Assembly (NCBI GenBank): GCA_009823395.1
Contig: CM020515.1
Location: 14,556,489-14,620,488, forward strand
Direction: 5' to 3'
Length of the DNA stretch: 64,000 nt
From: Thamnaconus septentrionalis
Lineage: Eukaryota > Chordata > Actinopteri > Tetraodontiformes > Monacanthidae
Position numbers and translations under genes: made by a program
Notes under the pieces: generated by a model
Databases searched by the model: none
Told to the model about the DNA's origin: nothing
The model's input: only the letters and a program-made list of their open reading frames with translations
In this document: piece by piece, positions 12,101 through 23,860 of the stretch
Numbering within the stretch: position 1 is the stretch's first letter
Layout: each line of letters opens with the position of its first letter

Positions 12101-13780
12101 GGCAAACGCCCATACACACACACAGACAGAGATATAATCACAGAGCGAGAACCACGCATGTGCGCAGAAGCACGTGCGGAACAAATATGACGCTCAATTA
12201 AAACCTCCTCGTTCATAAAAGTCGGATCCGGCGACGACGCGGTTCTCTCGAATCTGTCTTTACTTTTTTATATGTCTTGTCAATTGATTTTAAAGCGTCG
12301 CTTTTTGAAGATTATGGCCCCTTTTAAAATCTAAGTGCCCTTGTTTAACTTGGCTTAAATGACTGTTCTTCTTTGCTTCATGGGCTAGGCCCCATTTCAA
12401 CATTTCTGAGCACTGTCCTGGGAGACATAAAGCAAATGAGAAAGCAAGGGCATTCAAAGGGAGAGAGACCGGGGAGAGAGGGAGGTTCGCCGTGCTGGCT
12501 GTGTGTGTCAGTCTCTCGGTGCTTTCACGGATGTATCTCCTCCCGCTCGCTCTCTGTTCAGCAATGCGAAGCAATAAGCAGCCTTCAAGTGCTAGCATTC
12601 TCTTTTAAATACACTACAAATGGACGTTAGCTTCTACTCGAGCCTTGAGAGGCACTCCTGAAGCTTCCCTGATTGAGACATGAAACCAGAGCACTCGCTC
12701 CGTTCCCTCCCCTTCCTGCACTCCCAAAGGGACGCCTGCAGCACGCTCCTCTAAAGATACTTCTGGCACACACTTCTGCACCAAACACAGCTCCCCAAGG
12801 ACAGCTGCAGGCATACTGCCGGTGTCTGGACATACAAGCAGACCTCTACTCAATCGCCGATGACTCCCGCGGCTGCACAGCACTTCTGGAATCATTGCAC
12901 CGTTGCTCCGACTGGCGTTTCAAGCCGGTGGAAATTATTCCTCCCGGTCGTTTCAATATCCTTTTGCTTTTTCTCATTTCGCTCATTTCGTCCTTTTTTT
13001 CCCCCTCCTCTCTTGTATCAGCAGGCTGATCAAACACTCGCATCTGCAGCTTTTTTCATTCCCTCAACCCTCTCATAAGCCCAAAGGAAAACCGCAAGCA
13101 CAACATTTGGCAGCGGGACAGACCCCCCGCTGCACCTGTGCCTGTTCAGGCAGATCAGTATTTAGCCGAGGCCGGCTGCTGCCCCGGGGACAATGAGAGG
13201 GGGTGGACGGATGGACTGAGGATTTGAGAGGAGGACTTGGACGTCGCTCCGCCAGCCCTGTGTGCCAGCGTTATGGGTCGAGTGGACCAAATGTCTACTC
13301 ACTGGCACTAACACACAGCTGTTTGGTTGAGCTGCCTTTGGGCCAAGCCCACACACATACAACCAACATCTTGTCCAACGCTGCCATCTCCTCTTTGCCG
13401 CTAGACTTTAGAGAGAAGGAGGCTGAGGGTTTGTGTGCCGACAGCCAAACACTTGTAATGGACGAAATCAAAGTCTGCGTTCAGTGTGTTCACCTTAAAC
13501 GCTGTACCTTCCAGCACGCTGCTCATCCACAACCACTCCACCCCCCGCACCTTGCATTTTAATGTGCGCCAGCAATGATCCAGGCCCTGTCTCACGCTCT
13601 TTCCCCAAGGTCATCATTAATTCTGAACAAGCATTGTTCTCAATTCAGAGAGCGAGACAGAGACAGAGAGACGGGGAGGAAAAACATCCCTCCTGGTGCT
13701 AAACATTCCCTTAACCCCATCCCCTCTTACATTTAAGAAAGCTGTTGATCACACCTGTTCCTGCTTCGTACTCAGATGTG
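12101..13780. other. Mixed unique stretch, nothing recognised
   Basis: Alternates GC-balanced unique DNA and pyrimidine-rich parts (12965-13015, 13530-13555). Several overlapping frames of 90-120 codons occur on both strands, none with a domain, consistent pair of splice sites or codon periodicity that I can see. Confidence 0.4.
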
Positions 13781-13789
13781 GGATTCACA

Positions 13790-14000
13790 ATGAAGGGAAC
13801 GGCACAGACTGTGCTATCGCCGCGCCGCCGAGCTGTGGTGCTGCGTCTCCATGGCAACGCTCTACCTATTGTTACAGTCACTTTGCTGTCGTTTCACTCA
13901 CTACCAACTCTTCTCTGGGAAACCGTCTGAGTCACAGAAATGAGATAGAAAGAGAGCAGGCTGCCAGCGTGATGGAGACAATACTTTAATTTTGTATATT
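13790..14000. promoter_or_regulatory. Candidate regulatory block containing an RFX X-box
   Basis: Unique sequence around GTCTCCATGGCAAC (13845-13858), which fits the RFX-family X-box palindrome with one imperfect half-site. RFX factors control ciliary and some neural genes. One site shows potential binding only. Confidence 0.45.
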
Positions 14001-14159
14001 CCCCTGCTAATGTTTCCATTCAGTCTCTCAGTCTCTGGTCTTTTAAGGCCGACGTTGAAAACTTGTGCCGTTAAAGCGCCTGTGTAATTGACCGCTCGAG
14101 GGTGACCTGTGCCCATCACCTCGGAGCCTGGCGCCTGAGACACTGGCGCTCTCCCCCAG

Positions 14160-14460
14160 GAGCCCGGCGTCCGGCAGGGATGTCGATCCTCACAGTGACA
14201 AAGTGTTACAGCGGTCGATACGACCCATTATTGATTACACCCTCATGATCAATGCCTCCTCCTCGTCTCTATCATTAATGCAGCCGCTGACATTAATGAG
14301 CCCTTGTGCTCCCATTGTCCCAGTCTATACACAGTCTCACGCACCACACCATCTGCTCCGGCACTCCGCACCTACCGACTGCTCTCAGTCACAGAAAGGA
14401 GCAGCAACAAGTCATGTGTCATTTACTTAATCAGATTAGGACATGTGCTGGACATCACGG
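14160..14460. promoter_or_regulatory. Candidate regulatory block with paired CATTAATG palindromes
   Basis: The palindromic homeodomain word CATTAATG occurs at 14273-14280 and again at 14291-14298, 18 bases apart on the same helical face range. Further TTGATTAC and ATGATCAATG words lie within 60 bases. Balanced composition and no repeats. Confidence 0.5.
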
Positions 14461-14479
14461 GCTGGTGCGTGTGTATGTG

Positions 14480-15280
14480 TGTGTGCATGGAAGGCCGACA
14501 TGATGCTGTGAGGCTTTAATAGACGGATAAAAAAAAGAGGAAAAGAAAAGCTAAGCCCACACTGGAGAGATGAAGAGTGCGAGCAGTGGGAAGAGGTAAG
14601 ATGAGAGGGGAGCCTGGAGAACAAAAGAGCAGTGGAAATGTACACTGGCCGTATCACTGCTCCCCTTTTCCCCCTGGCTCCGGGGCTTTGCTGGATAGAG
14701 GGGAAGGATAAAGACTGCGGGTGAATTAGAGTCAGAGGAAACAGTCAGAGGGCTAAAAGACGAGTGGGAGTGGAGTAAGGAGGCAAAAGCTGACACAACA
14801 CCTCGCCGAGTGCGCGGCCGCCGCTCGCACATACATATGCAGGCCCGCTCGCAGCGTAGCACATACAGTAATGGAGATGTGAGGAGAAAGAGACAAGAGA
14901 GACAGCAGCACAGAGGGGAGTCTGGTGGGAAAAAGACAAAGAGGAGGAGGAGGGAAGCGGGAACGAGGAGGCAGATTTAGCACATAAAAGAGTTGTAATT
15001 TGCCTAACGAAAGTCACAAGAGACGGGGAGTTGCGGGAGCGCGTTGAAGGGAGGGAACAAAACGATGGTGATGGAGGGATATTTGCCGGCTCCGAAAGAG
15101 GTTAAACCGTAGCATGGGTAAGAAGGCCGGAGATGCATTTGTGGGAGAGGGGAAAAAAGAAATAAGTAAGAGGAGACTGAATCCGTAATCTGCGTCTCCT
15201 GAGAGGAGACTAACACGGGACAAAAGCCAGGGTGGTCGGGAGTCGGCAGCGGCACAGGGGAGAAGGGAGAGCTGATGAAG
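14480..15280. other. Purine-rich spacer
   Basis: The + strand is dominated by GA-rich sequence (GAGGAGGAGG, AGAAAGAGACAAGAGAGAC), giving Ser/Pro/Leu-rich reverse frames that are composition artefacts. No gene was recognised. Confidence 0.45.
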
Positions 15281-15289
15281 ATTGAAGAA

Positions 15290-15500
15290 GGCCGGAGAAG
15301 GGAGGGTGGTCTTTAATCAAAATGTTTTTCAATTAATTTTACAATTAGGGCGCCGCTCGTTAGCTTTGGCACACACAAGAGATGACATTGCTAGCAGTGC
15401 TTTGCGTGTCATTAATATAATGATGACAGATTGGCAGTCCCGCGGGACTCTGGGGGCCTCTGCTCGGTAACAGCTGGGCCCCGGCGCGCGCACACAATGT
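15290..15500. promoter_or_regulatory. Candidate regulatory block, homeodomain-rich
   Basis: CAATTAATTTTACAATTAGG at about 15328-15350 and GTCATTAATATAATGATGACAG at about 15408-15429 give many TAAT cores plus a TGACAG MEIS-type word. Flanks are CpG-rich, and a GC-rich part continues to 15680. Confidence 0.48.
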
Positions 15501-15893
15501 CACCTGACCGTCGTGACATGAGCCGGCCAGCCGGCGCAGCGCGACGTGGTCAGCGCGCATCAGTTTGCGTTGCCGAGACGAGACGACGGAGCTGCTGCTG
15601 CTCCTTCGCTCCCCGCCTCCCGCCGTCGTCCCTCCGCTTGTCATTCGCGCAAGGACACGCGGCCAAAACGAACAGCGGCAAAGAAATAAGCCGCAGCCCA
15701 CCTTTCAGGAAAAAATAAATAGATAAATAAGCAAAAAAAAAAAGAAACCGCGCCCGAGGCGGCGCACTTCTGTTACATTGTACGGTATATCGCCTCTCAG
15801 ACAATCAATCACTTGGGGATCAAAGCACGCACGTGCGCAGACGCGCGCACGCACATCCCCACGTTCCGCACCAGCCTGACTCTATTACACACT

Positions 15894-15907
15894 GTTGTCA
15901 TGGCAAC
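15894..15907. promoter_or_regulatory. Near-perfect RFX X-box palindrome
   Basis: GTTGTCATGGCAAC differs by one base from the full palindrome GTTGCCATGGCAAC recognised by RFX proteins. It lies about 2 kb from the X-box at 13845. Confidence 0.6.
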
Positions 15908-15949
15908 CCCATTAAGGGAGGACACTCAGGGCTGCAACTCTGGTGAAAT

Positions 15950-16385
15950 CAGCCTGCCTCTCCACTACCTCTCCCTCTCTCCCTCCTCCCTCCCTCGCTT
16001 GCTCTCTTTCACGCACGCAGGCGCACGTACCTTCTATTCTTTCACAGCCAGCCGTCTCTTTTTTAGCCTCCCTCCATTACGCTCTCTTTCTCACTCATTG
16101 TCCTTCTCCCCCCATCCTTGCATCACTACCGGCAGCACCACCTCTCTCTCTCTCTATCTCTCTTTCTCTCCCTCTGCCTGCCTCCCTCCATTACAGCGTT
16201 ACTCTCTCGTCTCCTCAACCTGCCTGCCTTCCACTCCCACCCACCCCACCCTCCCCCCCACCTCCTCACCAACCCCCCGCCAGGCACATGTAAATATGTC
16301 TTTTGCACTTCTCGAGCCTTCATCATGTTGATATCGCCGACTTTGTGTTTAGTCCTCACCCACACGTTCGCCGCCATGCCTGTAC

Positions 16386-16420
<35 letters not shown>

Positions 16421-16440
16421 CCTGTCTCTTCCTGATCCAT
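15950..16440. repeat. Pyrimidine-rich tract with (TC)n
   Basis: CT-rich over nearly 500 bases, with pure TC runs at about 16141-16155 and 16385-16421. The Ser/Leu/Pro frames across it are artefacts. Confidence 0.85.
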
Positions 16441-16690
16441 CCTCGGAGACACAGAATACATTTGCGATGGAGGCAGCACCTCTCCTCTTGTGCCCTCTCC
16501 AATTAAAGGGGAGATTTACAGGAGGAATCAGTCAGAGGGCAGCCTTAGAGGACAGCTCTAATAAGGGCTGCACGCTGCATCGCTCTCTTTCACCGCTCAC
16601 CCACCCCCTCCTTCCTTTAGCACCCCTCCAAAAAAAAAACCCGATGGCTCGCCATTTAACAGGTATGAGGACAGGAGGCAGGAGAAACAG
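16441..16690. other. Short unique spacer
   Basis: 16495-16580 is unique with CCAATTAAAGG. A C/A-rich run follows. Nothing else was recognised. Confidence 0.35.
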
Positions 16691-17005
16691 AGGGGGGGCG
16701 TCACGTGATAACCCCTTCCCCTGACGGGAACATTACGCCCGGGCCACAGCTGTTAAAAGCCAACCAAGCAACAATGATCAATGCCAATTTGTGGCTGCCC
16801 GATGTTGTTAAAATAATCACATAAGAGCGAGCTCCACAAGTCGAGGTGCACATTATTCAAGTGCACGTCTTGAGACTCGGCTGCCACATTAGTTCCGGCA
16901 GCCGTCCCATCCATCTTTGTTGCCGCCGGCGGTCGGTGGGCTCCTCGGGTAGCTTCGCAACTTCATGATATTGATGCCGCGTTTTAGCAAATAACGGCTT
17001 GTTGT
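16691..17005. promoter_or_regulatory. Candidate regulatory block, strong texture
   Basis: More than 300 bases free of simple repeats, with CACGTG-like (CACGTGA at about 16703), AACAATG (16770-16776, SOX type), CAGCTG and several TGATCAATG and ATTAT words. Composition is balanced and changes sharply to purine-rich DNA at 17030. Confidence 0.5.
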
Positions 17006-17596
17006 TTAGGTGCCGTCGCAGCTCGGGGAAAAGACGGAGGTAGAAGTGCCGCGACCGCCACGAGCCGCAGCAACCAGCTGCAGGTCTGAGCAGTCGAGAT
17101 CCACCCCAAGTCCCTCAATGAGTTGGATAGAACAGTACGGCAGTGGGCACACACAGGTGTCCCTCCAGAGAAATAATCTTGAGCTACAACGAGCAAATTC
17201 AGAGGACACGGCAGCTGGACGTATAGAGCTGGCAGGCATCCTCTGCACGATGAGAGGGGAGGCGAGCGAGCGAGAAAAAGTGTCTTGAAAGGAGAGAAAC
17301 ACAGGAAGCGGGCGTAGAGGCGGATAAATTGCAGGAGGACTGCAAGGGAAGGGCAGCGCGGTAAGTGAGGGGGGATGGTGTTCATTAAAAGAAATTGAAA
17401 AGGAGAGAGGGATGTAAACTACAGAGAGCGGGCGAGTGTGCGGTGGAACTCGAGCAGATGAGCGCAGAGACGGAGAGAAGGAGAGAAGGAGTGGGCGTTG
17501 AAGGGAGACTGCAGCATCCGCTGACGCTCCGCATGGAAGTTCATTGAGCCTTTGGCTGAGACGCGTAGTAGAACTTCTCTGCCCCCGGAAGCTTGG

Positions 17597-17600
<4 letters not shown>
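17006..17600. other. Purine-rich spacer
   Basis: GA-rich unique DNA. The reverse frame of 359 codons starting near 18498 crosses the (TG)n tract and is not gene-like. Confidence 0.4.

Positions 17601-17668
<68 letters not shown>
17601..17668. repeat. (TG)34 microsatellite
   Basis: Uninterrupted TG run followed by AGTGTGTG. Confidence 0.98.
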
Positions 17669-17670
<2 letters not shown>

Positions 17671-18760
17671 TGTGTGACCGTGGTGCACCTGCCTCAACTC
17701 CAGCATCGCCGTCTCCTTTGCATGTGAGCTACGATGCTGCTCCTCAGCTCTGGTTTGGCTTTTCAGCCGGGTGTGAAGCAGCGTGACCCCTCCGCCGCCG
17801 GGCCAATGGTTACGGCCCGGCTCTGGGTGAGGGGGAGGTGCTGGATGTGGATGAAGGAGGATGGCAACAAAAAGGGGGAAGGATAAGCATTTATATTTAG
17901 CCTCATCCACAAATCGGTCAGGAAGGTCAGGCCGTTTGTACCGGAGGCGCGGCCTCTCGCCTACAACACACACCGAGGGGCGGCTAACTCGGAGCGCTCG
18001 GGTTGACGGCGGCTGCACGGCCTCAGAATCGCCTTTCAAAATGGAGAGGCTGCAACACAAAGGGGGGCAGCTGCACCGCGTCGTTGTGGCGTGGCCACTA
18101 TGAATATTTGAAGGAGCCATATCGCCGGGACTTCCTGGTTGTTGCTCGAGGGGGGAAAAAAAAACAAAAAACGGATGAGGCAAAAGAGTGGCTAGCATGG
18201 CGGGAGGGGGCGGGGACGGACGGGCGGGCAGCAGCGGAGGCAGCGGCCCATCCTGAGGCTGGCAGCGGGCGGCCCAGTGAATGGAAGCGGGGCAGGTCAT
18301 GTGTGGGTGGGGAGGCGGGACTCTCCTGCTGCTGAGACAGATGCCACGGTTGTTAGGCTTAATTCCTTCTGCCAAGCGCCGCCCAGTACTGGCCAAAAAC
18401 AAACTCAAATGCTTGTGGCCAGTGTGCGCGTGCGTGCGTGTGTGCGCGTGCATGTGCGGGGGAGAAAGAGCACTGTTTGACTCAGTATCAGGCTCCACCA
18501 GGAACGCACCCGAGCCGAGCAGTAATGGTCGGCTGTTCAGTCCCGCCAGTCCACCTTCAATCTCGTCTCCAGTCTCTAAGTCTCTTTCTCAACCCTGTCG
18601 TGATTTTTCCCCATCCATCTTCCCCGACTCTCTCTTTCTTATTCTCCTGCTCTTGTTCTCCCTCTCTCTCCATCTTTACTCCATCGTTCCCTCTGCAGCA
18701 AAGCTGGCTCCCGCTGCAGTGAAGAGGGAAGAGGGGCACAGAGAGGGTGGGAACGGGGAG
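17669..18760. other. GC-rich unique stretch
   Basis: 17700-18340 is GC-rich with moderate CpG. 18410-18470 is a degenerate GTGC/GTGT repeat. 18600-18690 is CT-rich. No exon was supported. Confidence 0.4.
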
Positions 18761-18850
18761 GTGTGTGTGTGTGTGTGTGTGTGTGTTGGAAGGGGAGAGT
18801 TGGATTCGGGAGGGGGCAGGTGGTGATGGTGGTGGTGGTGGTGGTGGTGT
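18761..18850. repeat. (GT)13 and (GGT)n microsatellites
   Basis: GT run at 18761-18786, then a trinucleotide GGT/GAT tract at 18819-18850. Confidence 0.95.
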
Positions 18851-19043
18851 TGGGGGTGAGCACTGAGAGTGAGAAGTGAGAGATGAAGAAAGAGCAGTGC
18901 GCTATTGGCTCAGTGTTGCATTATTGGCGCGGCTTGATCTGATCTGAGAAGATTACAGGAATACAATACCAACAAATCACCGTTCTGCCTATTGAGCCTC
19001 ACACCCTGTCACTCGCGCGCAAACACTGCACTGAAAAACCTAG

Positions 19044-19044
<1 letters not shown>
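18851..19044. other. Short unique spacer between repeats
   Basis: Holds two ATTGGCNC words (about 18903 and 18925), resembling CCAAT/NF-Y or NFI half-sites. No gene was seen. Confidence 0.3.

Positions 19045-19078
<34 letters not shown>
19045..19078. repeat. (TC)n microsatellite with (CA)n tail
   Basis: About 16 TC units, followed by CA-rich DNA to about 19120 and a C-run near 19185-19200. Confidence 0.95.
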
Positions 19079-19080
<2 letters not shown>

Positions 19081-19279
19081 CTATACACACACACAAACAC
19101 ACACCCCCACACACACCCACACTCCCCAGAGCCGACGCTCGCACCTGTAGGGCTGTCTGCTCATTTTTGACGTCCTCACCCCCACCCCCCCCCCCTCCCC
19201 CACCCTCGCCAAACATCTCTCGCAGCCACAACACAACACTTGAGTGCGCACGTCATTCACCACGCCGCTGCCTTCCTTG

Positions 19280-19460
19280 ACAAGAGGCATCACCCGTGCA
19301 GCAAGACATAATTACCTCTTGACTAATGATTACTAAAATTAATACAGCAGGAGTAAGAAAAAATAAAAGCGGAGGGGAAAAAATGACAGTTTCTAAAAAG
19401 CCGAACGATTCCAATTTACCCCCATAACGTGTTCATTATAAATGAATGCTTATTTCCTCC
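19280..19460. promoter_or_regulatory. Small candidate regulatory block
   Basis: ATAATTACCTC, CTAATGATTACTAAAATTAAT and CCATAACG-type words lie within 150 bases of unique AT-rich DNA. Confidence 0.38.
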
Positions 19461-19890
19461 CGCGTGCACGCTCCGCTGCCTCCACTTTCTCCTTTGTCCT
19501 CTCTTGACTTCCTCTAAGCGCATCTGTGAGAGAAGAGAGGGTTGTCAGGTGGGTGCTGGGCTGAAGCTAGAGCAACATGCTTTGACTTTTTTTTTTTTAA
19601 CTTGAGCATTAATTCAAGTATTGATCATGTTTGTGTTGGGCACGAGGGGAGGAAAAAAAAAAAGAGAGCAGGGAAGTCAGAAAAACCGCAACCAGAATTC
19701 ATTAGAATCAGCCAGCCAGCAGGCTGCTATTCAGGAAATGTAAATGTTGCTCGTGCGTCAGCATTGCAGTCGCGCTGGAACACACACAAACACACACAAA
19801 CGCTCTCCTCGATTCCCAGAGATGAACATGTTATAAATGCACGTACACACGTTTGCGGGGAGAAAAGGGAAAAGTTTCAAAGCGTCTCAG
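19461..19890. other. Unique spacer
   Basis: Contains T- and A-runs at 19589-19598 and 19655-19664 and a CA-rich part near 19780. No gene was recognised. Confidence 0.35.
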
Positions 19891-20145
19891 CAGCCTAGAA
19901 TCAGAGCTTCCACTGCGCCTTGAATGCGCACAGAAGCCACCAAGTGCCACCATTTAATGTGAAGCGCAGCAGGTCTTTGGATGCCGATCCATAAACATTG
20001 ATTAGCACTTCAACGGCTCTCATTCATTTAAATAGCTACGAATTCACCCGCTCAGAAATTACACGTCAAAGACATGGCAGCTGCATGCGATTGACATCTG
20101 GTTAGCGAGTGAGAGATTTATTCATTTATTGATCTCTTTCTTTTT
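19891..20145. promoter_or_regulatory. Candidate regulatory block
   Basis: Unique DNA with TTGATTAGCA, TTTAAATAG, GCGATTGACAT (TALE-like) and TTTATTCATTTATTGAT words. No repeats and sharp edges. Confidence 0.48.
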
Positions 20146-20264
20146 TTGCTGCGCCGCTCCTGTGTCATTTCCCATCAAAAGTATACAAAGTTCAATGGGG
20201 TTTTTTTGGGGAATTTCTCGACCTTGCCATCACCTCCTCCATGCTGACTGTAAATTGCCAACAA

Positions 20265-20630
20265 CAAGCCTTTTCTAAATAAAACAGTGCAAAGCGTAAT
20301 TGCATTAAAGTGCTCTAAAAAGCAAGAATGCCTCACACATGTGCAGCACATTACAAATGCTACACTTGCCATTGTGCGAGCGCGCCAGTAATCTCTCTCC
20401 GGCACGACACACAGCGCACAATGGCTGAGAGCGCCACCGAGGCGCATCGTGGCGTCTGGGTGGCAGACACGCTTCTGAGACAAACAACGGTGAAAAATTA
20501 AATTCCATTTAAGACTAATCCCATTTCCAACCGCTGAGCCTCGCACTGTGACAGTCAAGGAAATCTGCCTCAGACGCGGCGTTGCGAGGGGACGATGGGC
20601 GAAACGATACGGCATGAATAATGGAGCTTG
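20265..20630. promoter_or_regulatory. Candidate regulatory block
   Basis: GTAATTGCATTAAAG near 20296-20310 is a POU/homeodomain composite. The following 250 bases are unique, GC-balanced and CpG-containing. Reverse-strand frames here are open for 67-146 codons but show no domain, which is common in unique regulatory DNA. Confidence 0.48.
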
Positions 20631-20680
20631 ATCGCTGGGGCCCTGACGGAGGCTACGACACGGTCAGACAAGCTTGGTCT

Positions 20681-20685
<5 letters not shown>

Positions 20686-20714
<29 letters not shown>
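20686..20714. repeat. (TG)14 microsatellite
   Basis: About 14 TG units. Confidence 0.97.
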
Positions 20715-20716
<2 letters not shown>

Positions 20717-21990
20717 ACAGCGGCGAGTGGAGAGAGGGCCCAGAGATAAAGACATGCCAGACAAGAAGGTGAGAGAGACAAGTGAGAGGCTCAAAGAGAA
20801 TAGGGGACGGTCGAACATTGTGCGTGCGCTTACGCCATGCAAATTTTCTTGACATTTCACTGGGCAGTCCTTTTTTTCCCGCTGTAGTTGCATACAAAGG
20901 AGAGGTATGCGTGAGGAGCGAAGGATTTCAGGACCGCGGAACAGACAGACCTTTGTCCCGGATGTCCCTACACCAGCAGGCCATCAGCTTTGCACAGACA
21001 GTCAAATAGAGTGTTTTGCCATCAGTGATTTTTATCCCAAGCCGGGGGAATCTTCTTTCAAAGAGCTTTTCTGTTATTCAGCTTCTAAGTGAATTATCAT
21101 CTATTTATTGAAGATAAACTGTTTCCTGGGGGGTAAAAAGGTTTGGGCGTCCAGATTTGTATGAATTTTTGATTGCAGCATGACGAGAGAGGAAGTAGAG
21201 GGTACACGGTTTGCTCTTCACTCATAATAACATGTTATAATCAGATCAGATATTGTGCTGTTTTCAAATTTTCCTGCACAAGATACTGAAAGACTCAGGC
21301 TTCCTTTTGTACATCCAACACATCATCACACACCATATGCCTGTACATATATATACATTTTTTAAGATTTTTCATTCATATTACATCCAACTTATTAATT
21401 CATGGCCAGTTTTACATTCGGTCCGCGTCCTCCAAGCTAGCGCTCAAATTCAGCCACTTGTGCATGCAGCCTGTATTCGCGGGTCAGCATGGTTATAGCT
21501 GACACTTTCTGTCAACACACCCATCACTAACCCCCATTACCCGCTCACTTAGTCTCTTCCATCATTTCTCACCCATTCATTCTGCCTTGCACCCGCACGA
21601 ACCATGCAATCTGCAAAATAAACCAACAAAAAAAAACACACACCACACACACACACTTGTTTGTTTAGCAATTTGTTCATTTGCTCAGGCCTCGTCTTTG
21701 TCACAAAGCTCTCACCCACTCATTCCACATTCGTTCATGGTCGCAGCCACTTGTGCTCTCATGTGGTCCTTCGATCTCTGCCACCACTCCGAGCTCACGA
21801 TGGCTCTCGTTCCCATCCACTCCCTCCTTGTGCAGCCATATACTTCCCCTCGCTCCCTCTTCATGGCCGCCTGTCTTTGTGGCGCATCGCAGTCAGGTTG
21901 TCCCATTAACCCCTTGGATAAGAAAGCCCCTCACCTTACCCCTGCGCTCATCCAGCATAACTCTTTGGCAAAGAGTGCAGCTCTGACTCT
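20715..21990. other. Sparse unique stretch
   Basis: Octamer ATGCAAAT lies at 20837-20844. 21200-21420 is AT-rich, and 21630-21660 is A/CA-rich. A 183-codon frame (21587-22138) has no recognised domain and begins in a CA-rich tract. Confidence 0.4.
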
Positions 21991-21999
21991 GTATGGATT

Positions 22000-22200
22000 G
22001 CCTCCGCCCGTTCCAATAAAAGATTTAAGAGCTCCTTTAAGTGCTAATCAGGTTGTCATCCGTGCAGCCAAAATCAGAGGCTTGATAAAAAAAGGCTCGT
22101 CTCTGTTGGCTAGTGGCTCACTGTGTTTAAATAGGTGACACCGAAGTGCATTCTGAGAACGCCCGATCGATGCCAGAACCCCTGGGGTCCCCTGAAACGG
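22000..22200. promoter_or_regulatory. Small candidate regulatory block
   Basis: Unique sequence including TTTAAGTGCTAATCAGG (NKX2-type AAGTG word near 22037) and GTGTTTAAATAGGTGACA. Balanced composition. Confidence 0.35.
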
Positions 22201-23860
22201 TGAACAGAGAAAAAGCTTAGCACTACCTCCTAATGCACGGAGAGGCAGGCTGCTCCCGACGTTCAGGGGGGAACTCTCTCTTGGCTGGTCTTCCACTCTG
22301 CTCCCTCCTTTTTTCTTTTTGTGCCTATCCTACATCACAGATGGCCTTTCCAACTCACCAGTTGGCAGAAACACGTAAACACAGAGACCCAGAACTGTTA
22401 TTTTCATACATTACACAGGAGATTAAGTTGCTCTGCGGAGGGAAGTGCATTAAAATTACCAACAAGCACAACAATCACCGCTATCTTCGGTCCCCACCTA
22501 GCACACTCTCTGCTATCCAATCATCCGATCACCACCCGCCATGGCCAATTTGCTGCTCTGCCCAATCTCACCTCTGGAGACAAACAGTTTGCCATCACTC
22601 AAAATAGCATATCACCCGCACATGCTGCTCCCGGCCACACCATGTCCCAAAAACTCCCGCTGTCTACTAATACGCCTAGCCCCTGGCCCCACTTAACCAA
22701 AATCAGCTATCTCTGACCAGTGATGACAAGACGACGGCTCCCCTTGTCTTTGTCAGCCCCCTCACTCCCCTCAACGGACCTCACCTTCGGTCCACTTACA
22801 TCCCCCTCCCGTGAAACCACCGCGCCCAGCAGTGGCGTCAAGGTCTTCCTCTTCCTCTGAGGTTCGCTCCCCTCACTTTGATTTTCTGTCCATCAAGGGG
22901 GCGTGGATTAGCAGTCTCTTGTTTATCTGCTCGTCAGTTTTATCTATCTATCACTAAGCCATCCGCTGTGCTGCAGTGGCCTCGGCCCTGCATTAATCCC
23001 CTATCAGCCAGCCAGCCATCCATCACCCCGCTGTCTATCACGTCAGATCCATCATCCGCCCATCTGTCTCTCACTGCCCATGCTCGGAGATGATCTCCTC
23101 CGAGAGCCCCACTGGCGAGCGACAGAGGGTAGACCAAACAGTTGGGCATAAGGAAATTAGAGGGAAAGGCAGAAAGAAGATTATATCCTACCCCTCGCAT
23201 CTCTTTCTCTGTCCGCATCTTTCTGAAAAGCTCTTGCGTCATGTCACTACATGCTTATTAACTGTTGCGTCTGTTCCCTTGTAATTTGTTTGTTTTCCTC
23301 GCCTGCTAATTCTAGCCAGTGGGGGAGTGGGGGGTGGGGGCGACAAGGAGAAAAGATAGCTGCCGAGGACGGGGGCCATAAATCCTGCAAAGCTCAGTGT
23401 AGTGAGAAGCCCTGGCTCCTCCTTATCCTAGCATGATGGAGCAAGGAAGGGATAGTGTCTAAAGCCTCGAGCTTTAAAGCAGCTCAATATCTGGGTTCAT
23501 GAGGGGTCATTTGTATTTCCATCCATATCTGCTACCATCACAACGTGAGCGGGGGGGTCAAATGAGCAGGAGGGAAGGTGAGTGTAGGGCAAACATTAGT
23601 ACACTTGGCAGCGGAAGGGGAGTCCATGCAGGTGCATGTAAGTGCACGGTGCAGAGGTAAGAGAGTGTAAACAGGCACATATTAGGGGAGCGAGTGAGCA
23701 CACAGGCATTCAGGTCCGTAAACTGAAAATGGCAAATGAGCCAACCAGTACCTACGTGGGCAGGAACACTATAATTATTTTTGACTAGACTGCAAATAGA
23801 CTCTTTCAGGGCAGAGTAAATTGTTACAGAGGATAAAAGAAAGGCAGAGCAAAAAAATAT
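22201..23860. other. Unique stretch, nothing firmly recognised
   Basis: A 131-codon frame (22321-22716) is free of repeats but lacks domains, splice context or a matching reading on either side. 22935-23060 has tandem-like (CAGC)n and (TCTA)n traces. 23310-23340 is G-rich. Confidence 0.35.

Noticed and set aside
17419..18498. 359-codon reverse-strand frame, the longest in the window
   Set aside because: It runs through a (TG)34 repeat (Thr/His run), has no domain and is explained by GC-rich composition.
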